Shown here piece by piece: positions 39,764 to 49,592 of a DNA stretch of 64,000 nucleotides (positions are counted from its first letter, which is position 1; each line of letters opens with the position of its first letter). A program made the position numbers and the translations under genes. Origin of the DNA: Saccharospirillum sp. (lineage in GTDB: Bacteria > Pseudomonadota > Gammaproteobacteria > Pseudomonadales > Natronospirillaceae); the NCBI GenBank assembly GCA_018402545.1, contig JAGYIL010000003.1:186001-250000 (forward strand), given 5' to 3'. Under the pieces are notes generated by a model. The model worked only from the letters and a program-made list of their open reading frames with translations. It was not told the DNA's origin and made no database searches.

Positions 39764-39867
39764 AAGCCGTATTTTTCCCTGCTTTCAATAGAATTTCCCT
39801 CACCACCAGAGCAATGAGCGCGTCAATAATGGACGTCAGTATCGACGAAATTCATGGGATCAGGAAG

Positions 39868-39908
39868 GGCCAGACAGGGATCGCTATCCCTGCAATCCCT
39901 GTCTGGCC
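39868..39908. terminator. Perfect 14-bp hairpin after the chitinase genes
   Basis: GGCCAGACAGGGAT and ATCCCTGTCTGGCC pair perfectly across 13 nt, 24 bp beyond the chitinase stop on the minus strand. There is no U-tract. It probably ends or stabilises the chitinase mRNA. Confidence 0.6.
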
Positions 39909-39931
39909 GGCGGCGGAAAATGCCTGGGCCG

Positions 39932-42514
39932 CTAATCCGAAGCCGGTGTAACGACTGGCAATTCCGGATGCTCTTGCGCCAGGCCGTACTCGTTACTACC
40001 GAGATGCAGGCGGTACCCGGCGGGCCCGGCGACCGGCAGGTAGTAGTTCAGTGTAATGTCGACAGCTTCACCAGGGGCCAGCGCCTGCCAGGCTGGCAAG
40101 CTGAAACCGACACGGTGAAAGGTTGCGTCCAACCCGCCGATGTTATTGCCCGCTGCGTTACTGCCATCTTCAAGTACCGTCAGACCGGCGCCACTCTGGT
40201 CGGAGATGGTGCTTGAGGTCGAGGTCGGCATGTTGAAGCTGACGCCTGTGCCGCCCGGTATTTCGACATCGGTGTGGTTGGTCAGCGTCAGTGTCGGGTT
40301 GATCGGGTAGTTGTTATCGCCTACTTTAAAGCCACTGATCTCAACGGTGACGTCGATGGCCTCGCTCGGGGGTGCCAGGTTACCGGCCTGTTCGGTATCG
40401 TAATCATCGGCACCGGCGAAAGCGTTGTAGGCGATGTCCGTCAGGGTCGTACCCATGTAGTACTCGCCGTTATCGCCCCGCTCCGGATGCCAGCCGTAGT
40501 CACCCGCCAGCTCCCAGAACATGATGCCGCCAATGCCCTGATCGATAACGTACTGCACCTTGGCGTTCATGGATTGATCGTCTTCGGTACTGAGAAAGAC
40601 CCGAGTGTCTGGATTCCATAACCAGGGGGCTTCGGCCAGGCTATCGTAGTGGCGCTCATAGTTGCCGCTCAGGTTCATCTGCGGATCAAACCCGTAATCA
40701 CTGAGGTAACGGCCAACGATGCCTGCTTCCAGGTTTTTGGCGTGCCACATGGGGTTGGAGCCGGCCCCCAGTTCGTTGCCCTGTTCGTCTTTGTCGTGCC
40801 AGAGGTTATCGATGCCGGTCGCGCCATAACCGCAGGGGCTATTGACGCCCGTGCCGGTAGGGCAGCCGGTCTGGTCAGGCAGTTCGGCCGTGCCCCACAA
40901 GCCATGGGTGCCACCCTGAACGTTCTGAAAGCCCCGGGTGTAATAGGGAACGCCAATGTTGATGCGCCCGGCACTCATGGCACCCCGAAAATACGCCATC
41001 GCCCAGTCGGTATTGAGGTAGCCAATACCGCCATACTGTGCGGTGCCATAAACGTTGGCGGCGGCGAGTTCTGCGTCTTCACCGGTGTCGTACAGCGCTG
41101 CATTGTGGCCAACGTATTCGTTCCAGGCACCGTGCAGGTCGTAGGTCATGATGTTGACGTAGTCGAGGAAGGGGGTGACGTCGAAGTCTTCCATACCGCG
41201 CAGCAGGTAGCCTGAGCTGGGGGCGGCAATGGTCAGCAGGTAATGCTGGCCGTCTTCAGCGCTGGCCTGGTCCAGTTTTTCACGCAGGGTTTTCATCAGC
41301 ACCTGATAGGAGCGCCACAAGTCACCACGCAGACTATCGGCGTAATCAAAATCCAGCGGGTTGCCGGCACCATTCATGGAGGTTGGGTATTCGTAGTCGA
41401 TATCGACACCGTCGAAACCATAGCTACGGATAAAATCGACCGCTGAGTTGGCGAAGGTCTCAATGCCTTCGTAGTTGACACTGCCGTCGGCGTTGGTGGT
41501 CATGGTGTAGAAACCGCCGTTGTCGACGCGCTGACCGGTGCTGTCGAAATACCCACCGGTTTCGGCCCAGCCGCCAACCGAAATCAGCGTTTTAACGTGC
41601 GGGTACTGCGCCTTGTATTGATTCAGCAAGTTGAAGTGACCCTGGTAGCCCAGGCTCGGGTCCATCTCCGCGCCAGCCACGTCGGGCCAGGTCAGGCCGG
41701 TGGCCGGGTTGTTCGGGTCGCTGGTGTCGCCAACCGACAGTTCATTCTGGTCGTTGATGTGTGCGAAGGCATAATTGATGTGGGTAAGCTTCTGCCAGGG
41801 AATGTCACTGGCAAGATAGGCTGGCTGGCCGTTCTTGCCCGTGCGCCAGGAGGTGAAGTAACCGATTATCCGACGCTGGTGAGTGTCGCCCAACGCTTCG
41901 CGGCCGCTGTCATCATAAACCGTGCAATAAGGCACTTCGACGCCCGCTGTCTGGTACAGCCCTTCGGGCCGGCAACCACGGGCTATCGGGTCTTCACCGA
42001 TGCTGAGCCTGACCGCTGTGCTGTCGGTAGTGGCGCCAGCATCGTCGGTAGCACGGGCAAAAACACTAACGTTGCCCGCTTCGGCTACCCAGTCGAACCG
42101 ATAAGGGGCACTGTTATCAATACCGACAGGTGTGCCGTCGACAAAGAACTCCACGCCGGTGACAACACCATCACTGTCGCTCGCCTCTGCGGTAAAATTA
42201 ATGGTATCGCCAGGCTGAATATCGTCACTGGCTGCAGGGCTCGTCAGGCTGACGCTGGGTGGCTGATTCTGATCGGTGGTTTCACAGCTGCCCAGCACCG
42301 TCCATTCCTGGTACTGATCGCTGTGGTCGGCCGGGTTCTGGTTTTGCGTCCACCAGTTGGCTTGATAGGCGATGTCATCATAGTGCACCTGGTCTCCGCC
42401 ACTGAAGGCCGTGGCGGCATCCCAGTCGGGCAGGCCGCTGCAATCGTAAGCCGCTGCCGAGCCAGCCAGCACCAGGCCGCCCAGCAACGCGCTCAGGGTA
42501 GTATGAGTTTTCAT
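39932..42514 (-). CDS. Secreted multidomain GH18 chitinase
   Basis: 860 aa. Signal peptide (MKTHTTLSALLGGLVLAGSA), then a CBM5/12 chitin-binding domain (YDCSGLPDWDAATAFSGGDQ), an Ig-like domain (PPSVSLTSPAASDD, about 85-180) and a GH18 barrel starting RIIGYFTSWRTGKNGQP. The catalytic DxxDxDxE is FDGVDIDYEYP with Glu375, and the MTYDLHGAW strand is present. The last 130 residues (VDVTVEISGFKVGDNNYPIN to HLGSNEYGLAQEH) look like the chitinase C-terminal domain found in marine chitinases. Start chosen at the ATG after GGATCACTC. It lies 83 bp downstream of a second chitinase gene and is probably cotranscribed with it. Confidence 0.95.
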   Translation of the reverse strand: MKTHTTLSALLGGLVLAGSAAAYDCSGLPDWDAATAFSGGDQVHYDDIAYQANWWTQNQNPADHSDQYQEWTVLGSCETTDQNQPPSVSLTSPAASDDIQPGDTINFTAEASDSDGVVTGVEFFVDGTPVGIDNSAPYRFDWVAEAGNVSVFARATDDAGATTDSTAVRLSIGEDPIARGCRPEGLYQTAGVEVPYCTVYDDSGREALGDTHQRRIIGYFTSWRTGKNGQPAYLASDIPWQKLTHINYAFAHINDQNELSVGDTSDPNNPATGLTWPDVAGAEMDPSLGYQGHFNLLNQYKAQYPHVKTLISVGGWAETGGYFDSTGQRVDNGGFYTMTTNADGSVNYEGIETFANSAVDFIRSYGFDGVDIDYEYPTSMNGAGNPLDFDYADSLRGDLWRSYQVLMKTLREKLDQASAEDGQHYLLTIAAPSSGYLLRGMEDFDVTPFLDYVNIMTYDLHGAWNEYVGHNAALYDTGEDAELAAANVYGTAQYGGIGYLNTDWAMAYFRGAMSAGRINIGVPYYTRGFQNVQGGTHGLWGTAELPDQTGCPTGTGVNSPCGYGATGIDNLWHDKDEQGNELGAGSNPMWHAKNLEAGIVGRYLSDYGFDPQMNLSGNYERHYDSLAEAPWLWNPDTRVFLSTEDDQSMNAKVQYVIDQGIGGIMFWELAGDYGWHPERGDNGEYYMGTTLTDIAYNAFAGADDYDTEQAGNLAPPSEAIDVTVEISGFKVGDNNYPINPTLTLTNHTDVEIPGGTGVSFNMPTSTSSTISDQSGAGLTVLEDGSNAAGNNIGGLDATFHRVGFSLPAWQALAPGEAVDITLNYYLPVAGPAGYRLHLGSNEYGLAQEHPELPVVTPASD

Positions 42515-42597
42515 GAGTGATCCATTTGCCGTTGTTTGGTGAAAAGAGGTGGAAGCCCTCACCATGGCGGCAAGGGCTTCAGGAAGAGTGAAAGACG

Positions 42598-44289
42598 TTA
42601 CTGGCCCGGATGCCCCAGCCCTGAATTCATGGAATTCAGCAGGTGGCCGTTGTCCGCATCGATTTCCCAGGCAAAGAGACCACCCAGGTTGTTCTGCAGG
42701 ACATAGTTACCCTTGGCCTCAACGGAGCGCTGGGTATCGAAGGTCAGCAGTTTTCCGTCGGCATAGTTCCAGGCGTAACTGCCCTGGGCAATGTCATCCC
42801 AGAAAACCTGGTAGCCGTTAATTCCGGAACCAGACGGGCCGCCCATCACCTCGGCTTCAATTTCCTTGTAATCCTGAATGCCCGCTTCCCAGCTGCCTTC
42901 AATGGCACTGCCACCGGTGCCTGTGAAGGGGTAATCGGGCTGGCCACCGCTGACGCCTTTCCAGCCGCGACCGTACATGGCAACGCCCAGGCTCAGCTTC
43001 TGCGGCGGCACATTTTCACTGAGCATGTACTGCACAGCTTCGTGGGCGCTGAAGCCTTGCATGGCGGCATCGGGTGCCGGGTACAGGCCGGTCTGGTGGC
43101 CCAGCACGTTATTCCAGGCACCGTAGTAGTCGTAGGTCATCAGGTTGATGTGATCCATCACCTGGGCGGCATCTGCCCAGCCGTCGCCGACGGCCTGTAA
43201 TTTCTCGACACCACCGCTCATGGCCGCAGTCAGTTGATACTGACGGCCCGTTTCGACTTCCAGCTCATCCAGTGCGACGCGCAATTCCTGCATCAGGGTC
43301 ACGAAACCCTGGCCGTCTGCGGGGCTGCCAAGGGCGGGGTTGGCGCCACCGCCACCGGGAAATTCCCAGTCGATGTCGATGCCATCGAAGAAGTCATACT
43401 GGCGAATGAAGCCGATCATCGACTCAATAAAGATGGCGCGCGCGGCCGGGTCTGTGCCGATATCATAGAGCGGATCCGACAGCGTCCAGCCGCCAACGGA
43501 GGGCAGGATGGTGATATCGGGGTGTGCCTGTTTCAGACGGTACAGCTGAGCAAAGGTACCGCGAACCGGCTGGTCCCAACGGTCATTCGGATAGGACTTT
43601 TCCAGCGCGGCAAACTTGTCGTGCACCACCACTTCGTAATCCTGCTTGCCACTGCACTGGCTCTGCAGCGCGCTGTAACCACTCGGGTTGGCGTCGGCCA
43701 ACGACTGGTTCGGCCCGCAAATCGGGATAAAGCCGTAATAGAGATGCGTGATGTTTTCAGCCGGAATATCCGCTGGCTGAAAATCACGACCGTAAATGCC
43801 CCATTCGACAAAATAGGCGCCCACCTGCTTGCCACTTGCCTGGGTGTCATAGGGTTGGTTGTTTTGCTTCAGCGGGTGCGGCCAGCCAGTCATGTCGAGG
43901 TCGGCCGGGTCCCAGCTGCCAGGGTCATCATCGTCATCGCCGCTGCCGGCAACGGTAACCGTGGTCGCGCCACTGGTGGTGCACCCACTGTCATTGCACA
44001 ACTCCACCATCAGCTCGTGACTGCCAGCGGCCAGGTCTACGGTACAGCTGGCGTTCTGCGGGTTCGGGTCATTGCGGGTAAGACTGCTCTGGCAAATTGG
44101 ATTGCCGTTATCAGACAGTGTCCAGGAAGAACCGTTTTCACCCCACCAGACATTCCAGGCAATGTTGGTGTTACTGCCATCGTCGAGGCTGGCTGGCAAC
44201 CAGCTAAGGTTGGGTTGTGCAGGCGCAGCCATCAGACCGGTGCTCAATAGGGCCGTGCTCAAGCCCAGTAAGACTCGTTGATGCTTCAT
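42598..44289 (-). CDS. chiA: ChiA-type GH18 chitinase
   Basis: 563 aa, exactly the length of Serratia ChiA. Signal peptide (MKHQRVLLGLSTALLSTGLM), then an N-terminal FnIII-like ChiA domain (PNLSWLPASLDDGSNTNIAW), an Asp-rich linker and the GH18 barrel with FDGIDIDWEFPGGGG; catalytic Glu309. The insertion domain between strands (SGINGYQVFWDDIA) is typical of processive ChiA enzymes. AAGGAAGG precedes the ATG. With the downstream CBM-bearing enzyme it should give complementary attack on crystalline chitin. Confidence 0.95.
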   Translation of the reverse strand: MKHQRVLLGLSTALLSTGLMAAPAQPNLSWLPASLDDGSNTNIAWNVWWGENGSSWTLSDNGNPICQSSLTRNDPNPQNASCTVDLAAGSHELMVELCNDSGCTTSGATTVTVAGSGDDDDDPGSWDPADLDMTGWPHPLKQNNQPYDTQASGKQVGAYFVEWGIYGRDFQPADIPAENITHLYYGFIPICGPNQSLADANPSGYSALQSQCSGKQDYEVVVHDKFAALEKSYPNDRWDQPVRGTFAQLYRLKQAHPDITILPSVGGWTLSDPLYDIGTDPAARAIFIESMIGFIRQYDFFDGIDIDWEFPGGGGANPALGSPADGQGFVTLMQELRVALDELEVETGRQYQLTAAMSGGVEKLQAVGDGWADAAQVMDHINLMTYDYYGAWNNVLGHQTGLYPAPDAAMQGFSAHEAVQYMLSENVPPQKLSLGVAMYGRGWKGVSGGQPDYPFTGTGGSAIEGSWEAGIQDYKEIEAEVMGGPSGSGINGYQVFWDDIAQGSYAWNYADGKLLTFDTQRSVEAKGNYVLQNNLGGLFAWEIDADNGHLLNSMNSGLGHPGQ

Positions 44290-44725
44290 AATATGAACCT
44301 TCCTTTTGTTATTTTTCGGTTGGCCAAGTGATCTCAGCTCACTTAATACTTATACAACCAATCTAATACCTTTAGAGATTGGATGGTCAAAATATAGCCA
44401 CCAACCGGGGTGGTTCGAAAAATAAACCATCGAATTTTGCTGACCAATTCACACTTTTGGCCAATAAACAGCGGTATTTACACCTTCGATCACCAGACAA
44501 TACCGTTTCGCTCTAGAAATAATACCAATTTAGGCCCTTAAAACGGTGAATTTCATTGGGTCAGAGAAATCCCAGGCTCGTTCTTAAGGTTTTCCGCCTA
44601 GGGAGTCGCAGGCCAGACGGCCGGTAAAAAGAACAATCTGCAGGATGATTTTTCAGAGCTTTGAGGAACGCAGGAAGAGAGGCGGGGTACTGGCTACGAC
44701 AGTGGAATAACAGGAATACCAGGGT
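44290..44725. other. 436-bp A+T-rich intergenic region upstream of the chitinases
   Basis: No gene seen. It is clearly A+T-richer than its neighbours. It holds the candidate chitinase promoter and operator (44358-44390) and the palindrome TTGGCCAA (44320-44327), with a related TTGGCCAA further on near 44458. The part next to the P-loop kinase gene (44560-44725) shows nothing I can name. Confidence 0.5.
44358..44390 (-). promoter_or_regulatory. Candidate chitinase promoter with an overlapping operator
   Basis: On the minus strand TTGACC (44385-44390) and TATTAG (44363-44368) are 16 bp apart. A perfect inverted repeat, CCAATCT and AGATTGG (44358-44364, 44376-44382), covers the -10 box and the spacer, the place where a repressor would act. 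The predicted leader is about 67 nt. Confidence 0.5.
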
Positions 44726-45244
44726 TTACCCCTCGCAATAAAACTCATAGAACCGCTTCAATTCACGAGGGCTACGCAGGTGATGTATTGAAACTCCGCT
44801 CTCCTGCCGGGCCAGTAACGAGCGTAAATAAGGGCGGGTCGTGCGGTGAATATGCCAAATAATCCTGAGCATGGGGATCAGTTTTGCCAGCGGCTGACAA
44901 CCCTCTGCCCAACCGGCTGGTGTCACAAACGCCGATTTCACACCGCGTTTGATGGCCCACCAAAAATGCACGGCGATTGGAAAATCGAGGTAAACAATGG
45001 CATCGGAGCGCGCAAACCGGTCGGCTATGGTTGAGTCATAGCCAACCCCCTCGATGATCCAGGATTCCCCGGCCACCAGGTCATCATGCGCTTGCTGAAA
45101 CGCCTCTTCAGAAACCGCCTGCCAATCGGGCTGCCAGATCACCTGGTCCAGATGATGGACGGGCAGGCCAGTGCGCCTGCCAAGCGCCAGAGCCAGGGTC
45201 GACTTCCCGGCACCGCCATTTCCGATGATGGTGACTTTATTCAT
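44726..45244 (-). CDS. P-loop kinase-like protein (FlaR/adenylate-kinase-like)
   Basis: 172 aa from the ATG giving MNKVTIIGNGGAGKSTLALA with a Walker A motif. HHLDQVIWQPDWQAVSEEAF and SWIIEGVGYDSTIADRFARS are typical of the small nucleotide-kinase-like group often called topology modulation or FlaR-like proteins. The LID region is short. The substrate is unknown. It lies downstream of orn on the same strand, separated by 93 bp. Confidence 0.8.
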   Translation of the reverse strand: MNKVTIIGNGGAGKSTLALALGRRTGLPVHHLDQVIWQPDWQAVSEEAFQQAHDDLVAGESWIIEGVGYDSTIADRFARSDAIVYLDFPIAVHFWWAIKRGVKSAFVTPAGWAEGCQPLAKLIPMLRIIWHIHRTTRPYLRSLLARQESGVSIHHLRSPRELKRFYEFYCEG

Positions 45245-45337
45245 AACGCCTTGTATCCATTCCCTGCCCGTAACTGACCCTGAAGGGCAGACATGGGGCC
45301 CGGACCACATATAAACAACAGGCGTTGTTTGGACCGG

Positions 45338-45883
45338 TCAGTCCAACCGAATGAAATGCTCACGGTAGTGCTTCAATTCACCGATGGACTCCAGAATATC
45401 ATCCAGTGCACGGTGGCTACCCTTCTTCTGAAAGCCATCCAACACCTCGGGGCGCCAGCGGCGGGCCAGTTCTTTCAGAGTGGAGACATCGATATTACGG
45501 TAGTGGCAGAACGCATCGAGATGCGGCATGTAACGCACCAGAAACCGCCGGTCCTGCCAGATTGAGTTGCCGCACAGCGGCGACGCACCCGGCTCCACCC
45601 ACTCTTTCAAGAACGCCAGCGTTTCCGCCTCGGCATCGGCATCCGACAATTTGCTGTCTTTCACCCGCTGCGTCAGACCGGATTCGCCGTGGTGCGTGGT
45701 GCACCACTCGTCCATAGCATCGAGCGCTTCATCGCTCTGGTGAACCACCAGGTTCGGGCCTTCGGCGATGACATTCAGGTCTTTATCGGTCACCACGGTA
45801 GCGATCTCGATAATGCGGTCGGTATCCGGGTTCAGACCGGTCATTTCCAGGTCAACCCAGATCAGGTTCGATTTTTTATCCAT
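45338..45883 (-). CDS. orn: Oligoribonuclease
   Basis: 3'-5' exonuclease of the DEDDh group that clears dinucleotides, including pGpG from cyclic di-GMP breakdown. 181 aa (E. coli 181). [20 protein letters not shown] carries the first Asp-x-Glu pair, [19 protein letters not shown] the second Asp, and [20 protein letters not shown] the final His and Asp. It is divergent from rsgA, as in E. coli and most gammaproteobacteria. Two cyclic di-GMP genes lie within 7 kb, so its pGpG-clearing role is relevant here. Confidence 0.98.
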   Translation of the reverse strand: MDKKSNLIWVDLEMTGLNPDTDRIIEIATVVTDKDLNVIAEGPNLVVHQSDEALDAMDEWCTTHHGESGLTQRVKDSKLSDADAEAETLAFLKEWVEPGASPLCGNSIWQDRRFLVRYMPHLDAFCHYRNIDVSTLKELARRWRPEVLDGFQKKGSHRALDDILESIGELKHYREHFIRLD

Positions 45884-45978
45884 CTCAAATAGCCTTTTGT
45901 GCCCCCCGGGAGGGGTTTAGGGAGTAGAATGTGGCTAAAGTGTAACTTAACTGAAAGCTCTGCGTTTGCTAAGAGCTA

Positions 45979-46091
45979 GCGCCGGGTGCCAGGGGTGCTC
46001 CTGCAGGGGTATCTGAGGCATGGATGCCGAAGCTAAGCCTACATGGATGTATTCACGGCGCCCCTGCAGGAGTATCCCTGGCACCCGGTGC
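45979..46091. repeat. Intergenic inverted-repeat element 7
   Basis: The arms 45979-46009 and 46061-46091 pair at 28 of 31 positions. The core reads TATCTGAGGCATGGATGCCG, then ACATGGATGTATTCACGGCG, and so holds two CATGGATG hairpins. It lies between divergent orn and rsgA, so it cannot be a terminator for either gene. Its right flank (GGGTTCAAGCCGATAAAGAC) resembles that of element 4. Confidence 0.85.
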
Positions 46092-46159
46092 GGGTTCAAG
46101 CCGATAAAGACTATTTGAACTCCACATCTTGATTAACCACAGAGAAGCACCGTCGATTT

Positions 46160-47179
46160 ATGAGTAAACGCAAGCTGACCCGTCAGCAACAGCACCGAAT
46201 ACAAAAAGTTCAGGACGAACGACTGGCTCGTGCCCAGAAAAAGGCCGACAAAATCGAATCCCAACTGGAAGGCGGTGAACTGGGCGAAGCGCGGCGCGGG
46301 CTCATAATCGCGCACTACGGTATAACCACTGAGGTGGAGGCCGAAGATGGCACCACAGTACGCTGCCATAAGCGTAGCAACCTGCCCCCTCTGGTGACCG
46401 GCGACCAGGTCATCTGGCAGCCAGACCCGCAGGAGGGCGGCGTGATCGTCGCCACCGAAGAACGACGCACCCTGCTCAGCCGGCCCGATTCACGCGGCCA
46501 GCTGCGGCCGGTAGCGTCCAACATCGACCGGATCATCATCGTCGCCGCCCCCACGCCGCGTACTCCGGCCAACCTGATCGACCGCTACCTGGTCGCCGCC
46601 GCCCACGATGAGATTCACCCCATTATCCTGCTGAACAAATCCGACCAGATCGATCAGGCGCCAGACATGGTGCGGGAAATGGAAGAATACCGGGAACTCG
46701 GCTACGAGACCCACGCCGTCTCAGCCCAGACCGAAGAAGGCATGCAGGCCATTCGCGCCCTGGTGGCTGAAGGCAACTCAGTCTTCGTAGGTCAGTCCGG
46801 TGTGGGCAAATCGTCCATCATCGCCGCCCTGCTGCCCGATGAAGTAATTCGCGTGGGTGCCATTTCCGAAGCCACCGGCAAGGGCAAGCACACCACCACA
46901 ACGGCGGCGCTGTACCACATTCCCGGCGCAGGCAACCTGATCGACAGCCCCGGCATTCGAGAATTCGGACTCTGGCACGTTGAAACCGACAGCCTGTTCC
47001 AGGGCTTTCCGGAGCTCGACGATGCGGCCGGGCGATGCAAATTCCGTGACTGCGCGCACGAAACCGAACCAGGTTGCGCAGTACGGGCCGCGGTGGAATC
47101 CGGTAAACTGCTACCCAGACGCTACCACAGCTTTCTGTCGATACGGGACTCACTGAACGAAGTATCGATGCGAAAATAA
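46160..47179 (+). CDS. rsgA: Small-ribosomal-subunit GTPase RsgA
   Basis: Circularly permuted GTPase that checks late 30S maturation. 339 aa (E. coli 350). An N-terminal basic extension (KRKLTRQQQHRIQKVQDERL) leads to an OB fold, then the permuted G motifs: NKSD as LLNKSDQID, GxxGVGKSS as VFVGQSGVGKSSIIAAL, DxxG as IDSPGIREFGL. The zinc-binding end is CKFRDCAHETEPGCAV. The ATG gives the family N-terminus, although the ribosome binding site is weak. Confidence 0.97.
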   Translation: MSKRKLTRQQQHRIQKVQDERLARAQKKADKIESQLEGGELGEARRGLIIAHYGITTEVEAEDGTTVRCHKRSNLPPLVTGDQVIWQPDPQEGGVIVATEERRTLLSRPDSRGQLRPVASNIDRIIIVAAPTPRTPANLIDRYLVAAAHDEIHPIILLNKSDQIDQAPDMVREMEEYRELGYETHAVSAQTEEGMQAIRALVAEGNSVFVGQSGVGKSSIIAALLPDEVIRVGAISEATGKGKHTTTTAALYHIPGAGNLIDSPGIREFGLWHVETDSLFQGFPELDDAAGRCKFRDCAHETEPGCAVRAAVESGKLLPRRYHSFLSIRDSLNEVSMRK

Positions 47180-47207
47180 CCATCGTTTGCCAAGCGGGGA
47201 GCCAACC

Positions 47208-47708
47208 ATGACCGAGCGCAGTGATACCGGCGTAATTCGCCTCAGCAGCCTGGACGACTTCATAGAACACAGTGTCGAGCTGATCAACCAGACCGGACGA
47301 GAACTGACCGTACTGAGCACCGACCTCGACCGCGACTGGCTGGGCAGCGACGCCATCACCGATGCGCTGCGTCAATTTGCCATCCGCAACCGGCGCAGCA
47401 AGGTTCGTATTCTGGTAACTGAAACCAGCCCGATCGTGCAAGGCCGTCATGCCTGGCTCGACCTGATCAAACGGCTATCGCGCATTGAGATTCGGGTCAT
47501 AAAACCCGAGATTCTCGACACCGAACCGATGAAAGGCACCTTTTTGCTCAGCGACAGAAGTGGCCTGGTGTACCGGAATTCCGAGACCGGCTATGAGGGC
47601 TTTACCCACTACGACGACCGGGCCACGGTCCGCCAGCAGCTCGAGGTGTTCGAGCAGTACTGGCGTTACAGCCAGGAGTCTCCCGAATTCCGACACCTGG
47701 CTTTGTAA
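47208..47708 (+). CDS. Uncharacterised protein, phospholipase-D-like fold likely
   Basis: 166 aa from the ATG after GGGGAG, 28 bp behind rsgA and probably cotranscribed with it. The pattern of helices and strands (LSSLDDFIEHSVELINQTGR, LTVLSTDLDRDWL, KVRILVTETSP, FLLSDRSGLVYRNSETGYEG) resembles half of a PLD-type domain, but no HxKxxxxD catalytic motif is present. Family members of this kind often sit near rsgA or orn in gammaproteobacteria. Function is unknown. Confidence 0.6.
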   Translation: MTERSDTGVIRLSSLDDFIEHSVELINQTGRELTVLSTDLDRDWLGSDAITDALRQFAIRNRRSKVRILVTETSPIVQGRHAWLDLIKRLSRIEIRVIKPEILDTEPMKGTFLLSDRSGLVYRNSETGYEGFTHYDDRATVRQQLEVFEQYWRYSQESPEFRHLAL

Positions 47709-47841
47709 AACAGGTTCGGCGGTCATATCTGTGAAGCAACATCGCCCTGGCGCATTCCAGGCCCTACGGTGGCTGTCGCCCTCAAATCCGCTAAACTGCC
47801 GGTATGCCCTCTAATGAAGTGCTGAGCGAATGGAGCAGACC

Positions 47842-49560
47842 ATGAACATCGCCCGTATACCGGGTTCATTCGACTTGATGCCCTCTGGCTACCTGGTCAC
47901 CGACAATGAACGCTCCATACTGTATGCCAACCGCTACGCCTTAACTCATTTGGGCTATGACGACCTGAGCGGTACTCCGCTGTTCGACATCTTCACACTG
48001 GCATCCTGCATTCTGTTTGAAAGCTATATTGCACCGTTGCTTCTCAAAGAAGGGGCGTGCGATGAAATTCAGCTGACGCTAAAAGCCATTGATGGCAGCA
48101 AGCGTTCTGTGGTCACCAATATTCGCCGGGATGAAGCAGACAACAACCGGGTGCACTGGACCTTCATCAACGCCTCACAGCGCGACAAACTATTCCAGGA
48201 GTTGATCGATGCCCGCAACCTGCTCGAAGAAAAAACCCGGTTTCTTGAAGCGCGAACCGTCACTGATGATGTGACCGGTCTGCCCAACCGCTTATCGGTG
48301 ACCCAGTACTTAACCGAACGCATGAGCAACCCCGCACTGGTGCAAAGCCAGTTTGTAGTACTGTTTATTGACCTCGACGGCTTTAAGTCGATCAACGACA
48401 CCTACGGCCATGAGATAGGCGACCAGTTTCTCAAAGCCGTTGGCCAGAGGCTCGCCCGAAGTTTACGCGCAACGGACCTGGTGGCTCGTTATGGCGGTGA
48501 TGAGTACGTAGTTTTGCTTCAGCAAACCGACAATGAAGCGAAAACCAACACCCTGATGATTCAGCGCATCGTCAACCAGTTAAACACGCCCTTTCAGATC
48601 AACGGCCAATCCCTGTCGGTTTCGGCCAGCGCCGGCGCCACCCGCTACCCGCAACGGGATAGTGTTGAGCCCGAGCAACTGATTCGACAGGCTGACCAGG
48701 CCATGTACGAAGCCAAACTGGCGGGAAAGAACCAGATTCGCTGGTTCGACCCCGATTGGGAAAACTCCCAGAGAACTCAACACGAACTGACCGCCCAGAT
48801 TCGACAGGGCATAGAACTCAACCAGTTTTTGCTGCATTACCAGCCGAAAATAAACCTTAAGTCAGGCACCGTCATCGGGCTGGAAGCGCTGATTCGCTGG
48901 CAACACCCCAATCGGGGCTTGCTGATGCCAGGCGACTTTCTAATGCACATTGAGAACCAGCAAATCGAACTGGAACTGGGCGACTGGGTTATCGACACGG
49001 CACTAAAGCAAGCCACCCAATGGCACCAGTGTGGGTTACCGCTGCCAGTCAGCGTGAACGTTTCCGGTTTTCAATTAATGGACCCGCAATTTCTGGAACG
49101 GCTCACGGCACTCCTGTATCGCTACCCTGACCTGCCCCGGCAGCATTTTGAACTTGAACTGCTCGAAACCTGCGCAATTGATGACAGCATGAACATCGCC
49201 AACGTCATCGCCTCATGCCGACGCATGGGTTTACTGGTGTCTCTGGACGACTTTGGCACCGGCTATTCGACGCTGTCTCACCTCAAAGACCTGTCCGTCG
49301 ATATACTCAAGATCGACAGGAGCTTCGTGCAGGATATGTTAACCAACCCGAGTAACATTGCCATCATCAAAGGCATTATTGGCTTTGCCAAAGCCTTCGA
49401 TTGCAAAGCCATCGCCGAGGGGATTGAAAGCGCCGATCAGCAAGCGGCCTTACTTCAACTGGGCTGCCAGACCGGCCAGGGGTACCACATCGCCAGGCCC
49501 ATGCCCGGAGAATCGATCGAACCCTGGCTGACGGGCAGGCCTACCCCGACGAAACCCTAA
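47842..49560 (+). CDS. PAS-GGDEF-EAL cyclic di-GMP enzyme
   Basis: 572 aa from the ATG preceded by GGAG; an ATG four codons upstream is also possible. The N-terminal PAS domain (about 8-115: PGSFDLMPSGYLVTDNERSI; ESYIAPLLLKEGACDEIQLT) resembles the PAS of RsbP. A coiled linker (ELIDARNLLEEKTRFLEART) leads to the GGDEF domain with GGDEY at 218-222 and an intact RxxD inhibitory site (RATD), then an EAL domain with EAL at 348-350, DDFGTGYST and KAIAEGIESADQQ. Both cyclase and phosphodiesterase residues look complete. No transmembrane segment. The RsbQ-like gene follows after 32 bp. Confidence 0.93.
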   Translation: MNIARIPGSFDLMPSGYLVTDNERSILYANRYALTHLGYDDLSGTPLFDIFTLASCILFESYIAPLLLKEGACDEIQLTLKAIDGSKRSVVTNIRRDEADNNRVHWTFINASQRDKLFQELIDARNLLEEKTRFLEARTVTDDVTGLPNRLSVTQYLTERMSNPALVQSQFVVLFIDLDGFKSINDTYGHEIGDQFLKAVGQRLARSLRATDLVARYGGDEYVVLLQQTDNEAKTNTLMIQRIVNQLNTPFQINGQSLSVSASAGATRYPQRDSVEPEQLIRQADQAMYEAKLAGKNQIRWFDPDWENSQRTQHELTAQIRQGIELNQFLLHYQPKINLKSGTVIGLEALIRWQHPNRGLLMPGDFLMHIENQQIELELGDWVIDTALKQATQWHQCGLPLPVSVNVSGFQLMDPQFLERLTALLYRYPDLPRQHFELELLETCAIDDSMNIANVIASCRRMGLLVSLDDFGTGYSTLSHLKDLSVDILKIDRSFVQDMLTNPSNIAIIKGIIGFAKAFDCKAIAEGIESADQQAALLQLGCQTGQGYHIARPMPGESIEPWLTGRPTPTKP

Positions 49561-49592
49561 AAAACTCGCTCTGGCCGGATCAGGAAGTACAA

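Noticed and set aside
44726-45244. Adenylate kinase proper
   Set aside because: It is too short, and the LID and nucleotide-specificity motifs of Adk are missing; the FlaR-like kinase group fits better.
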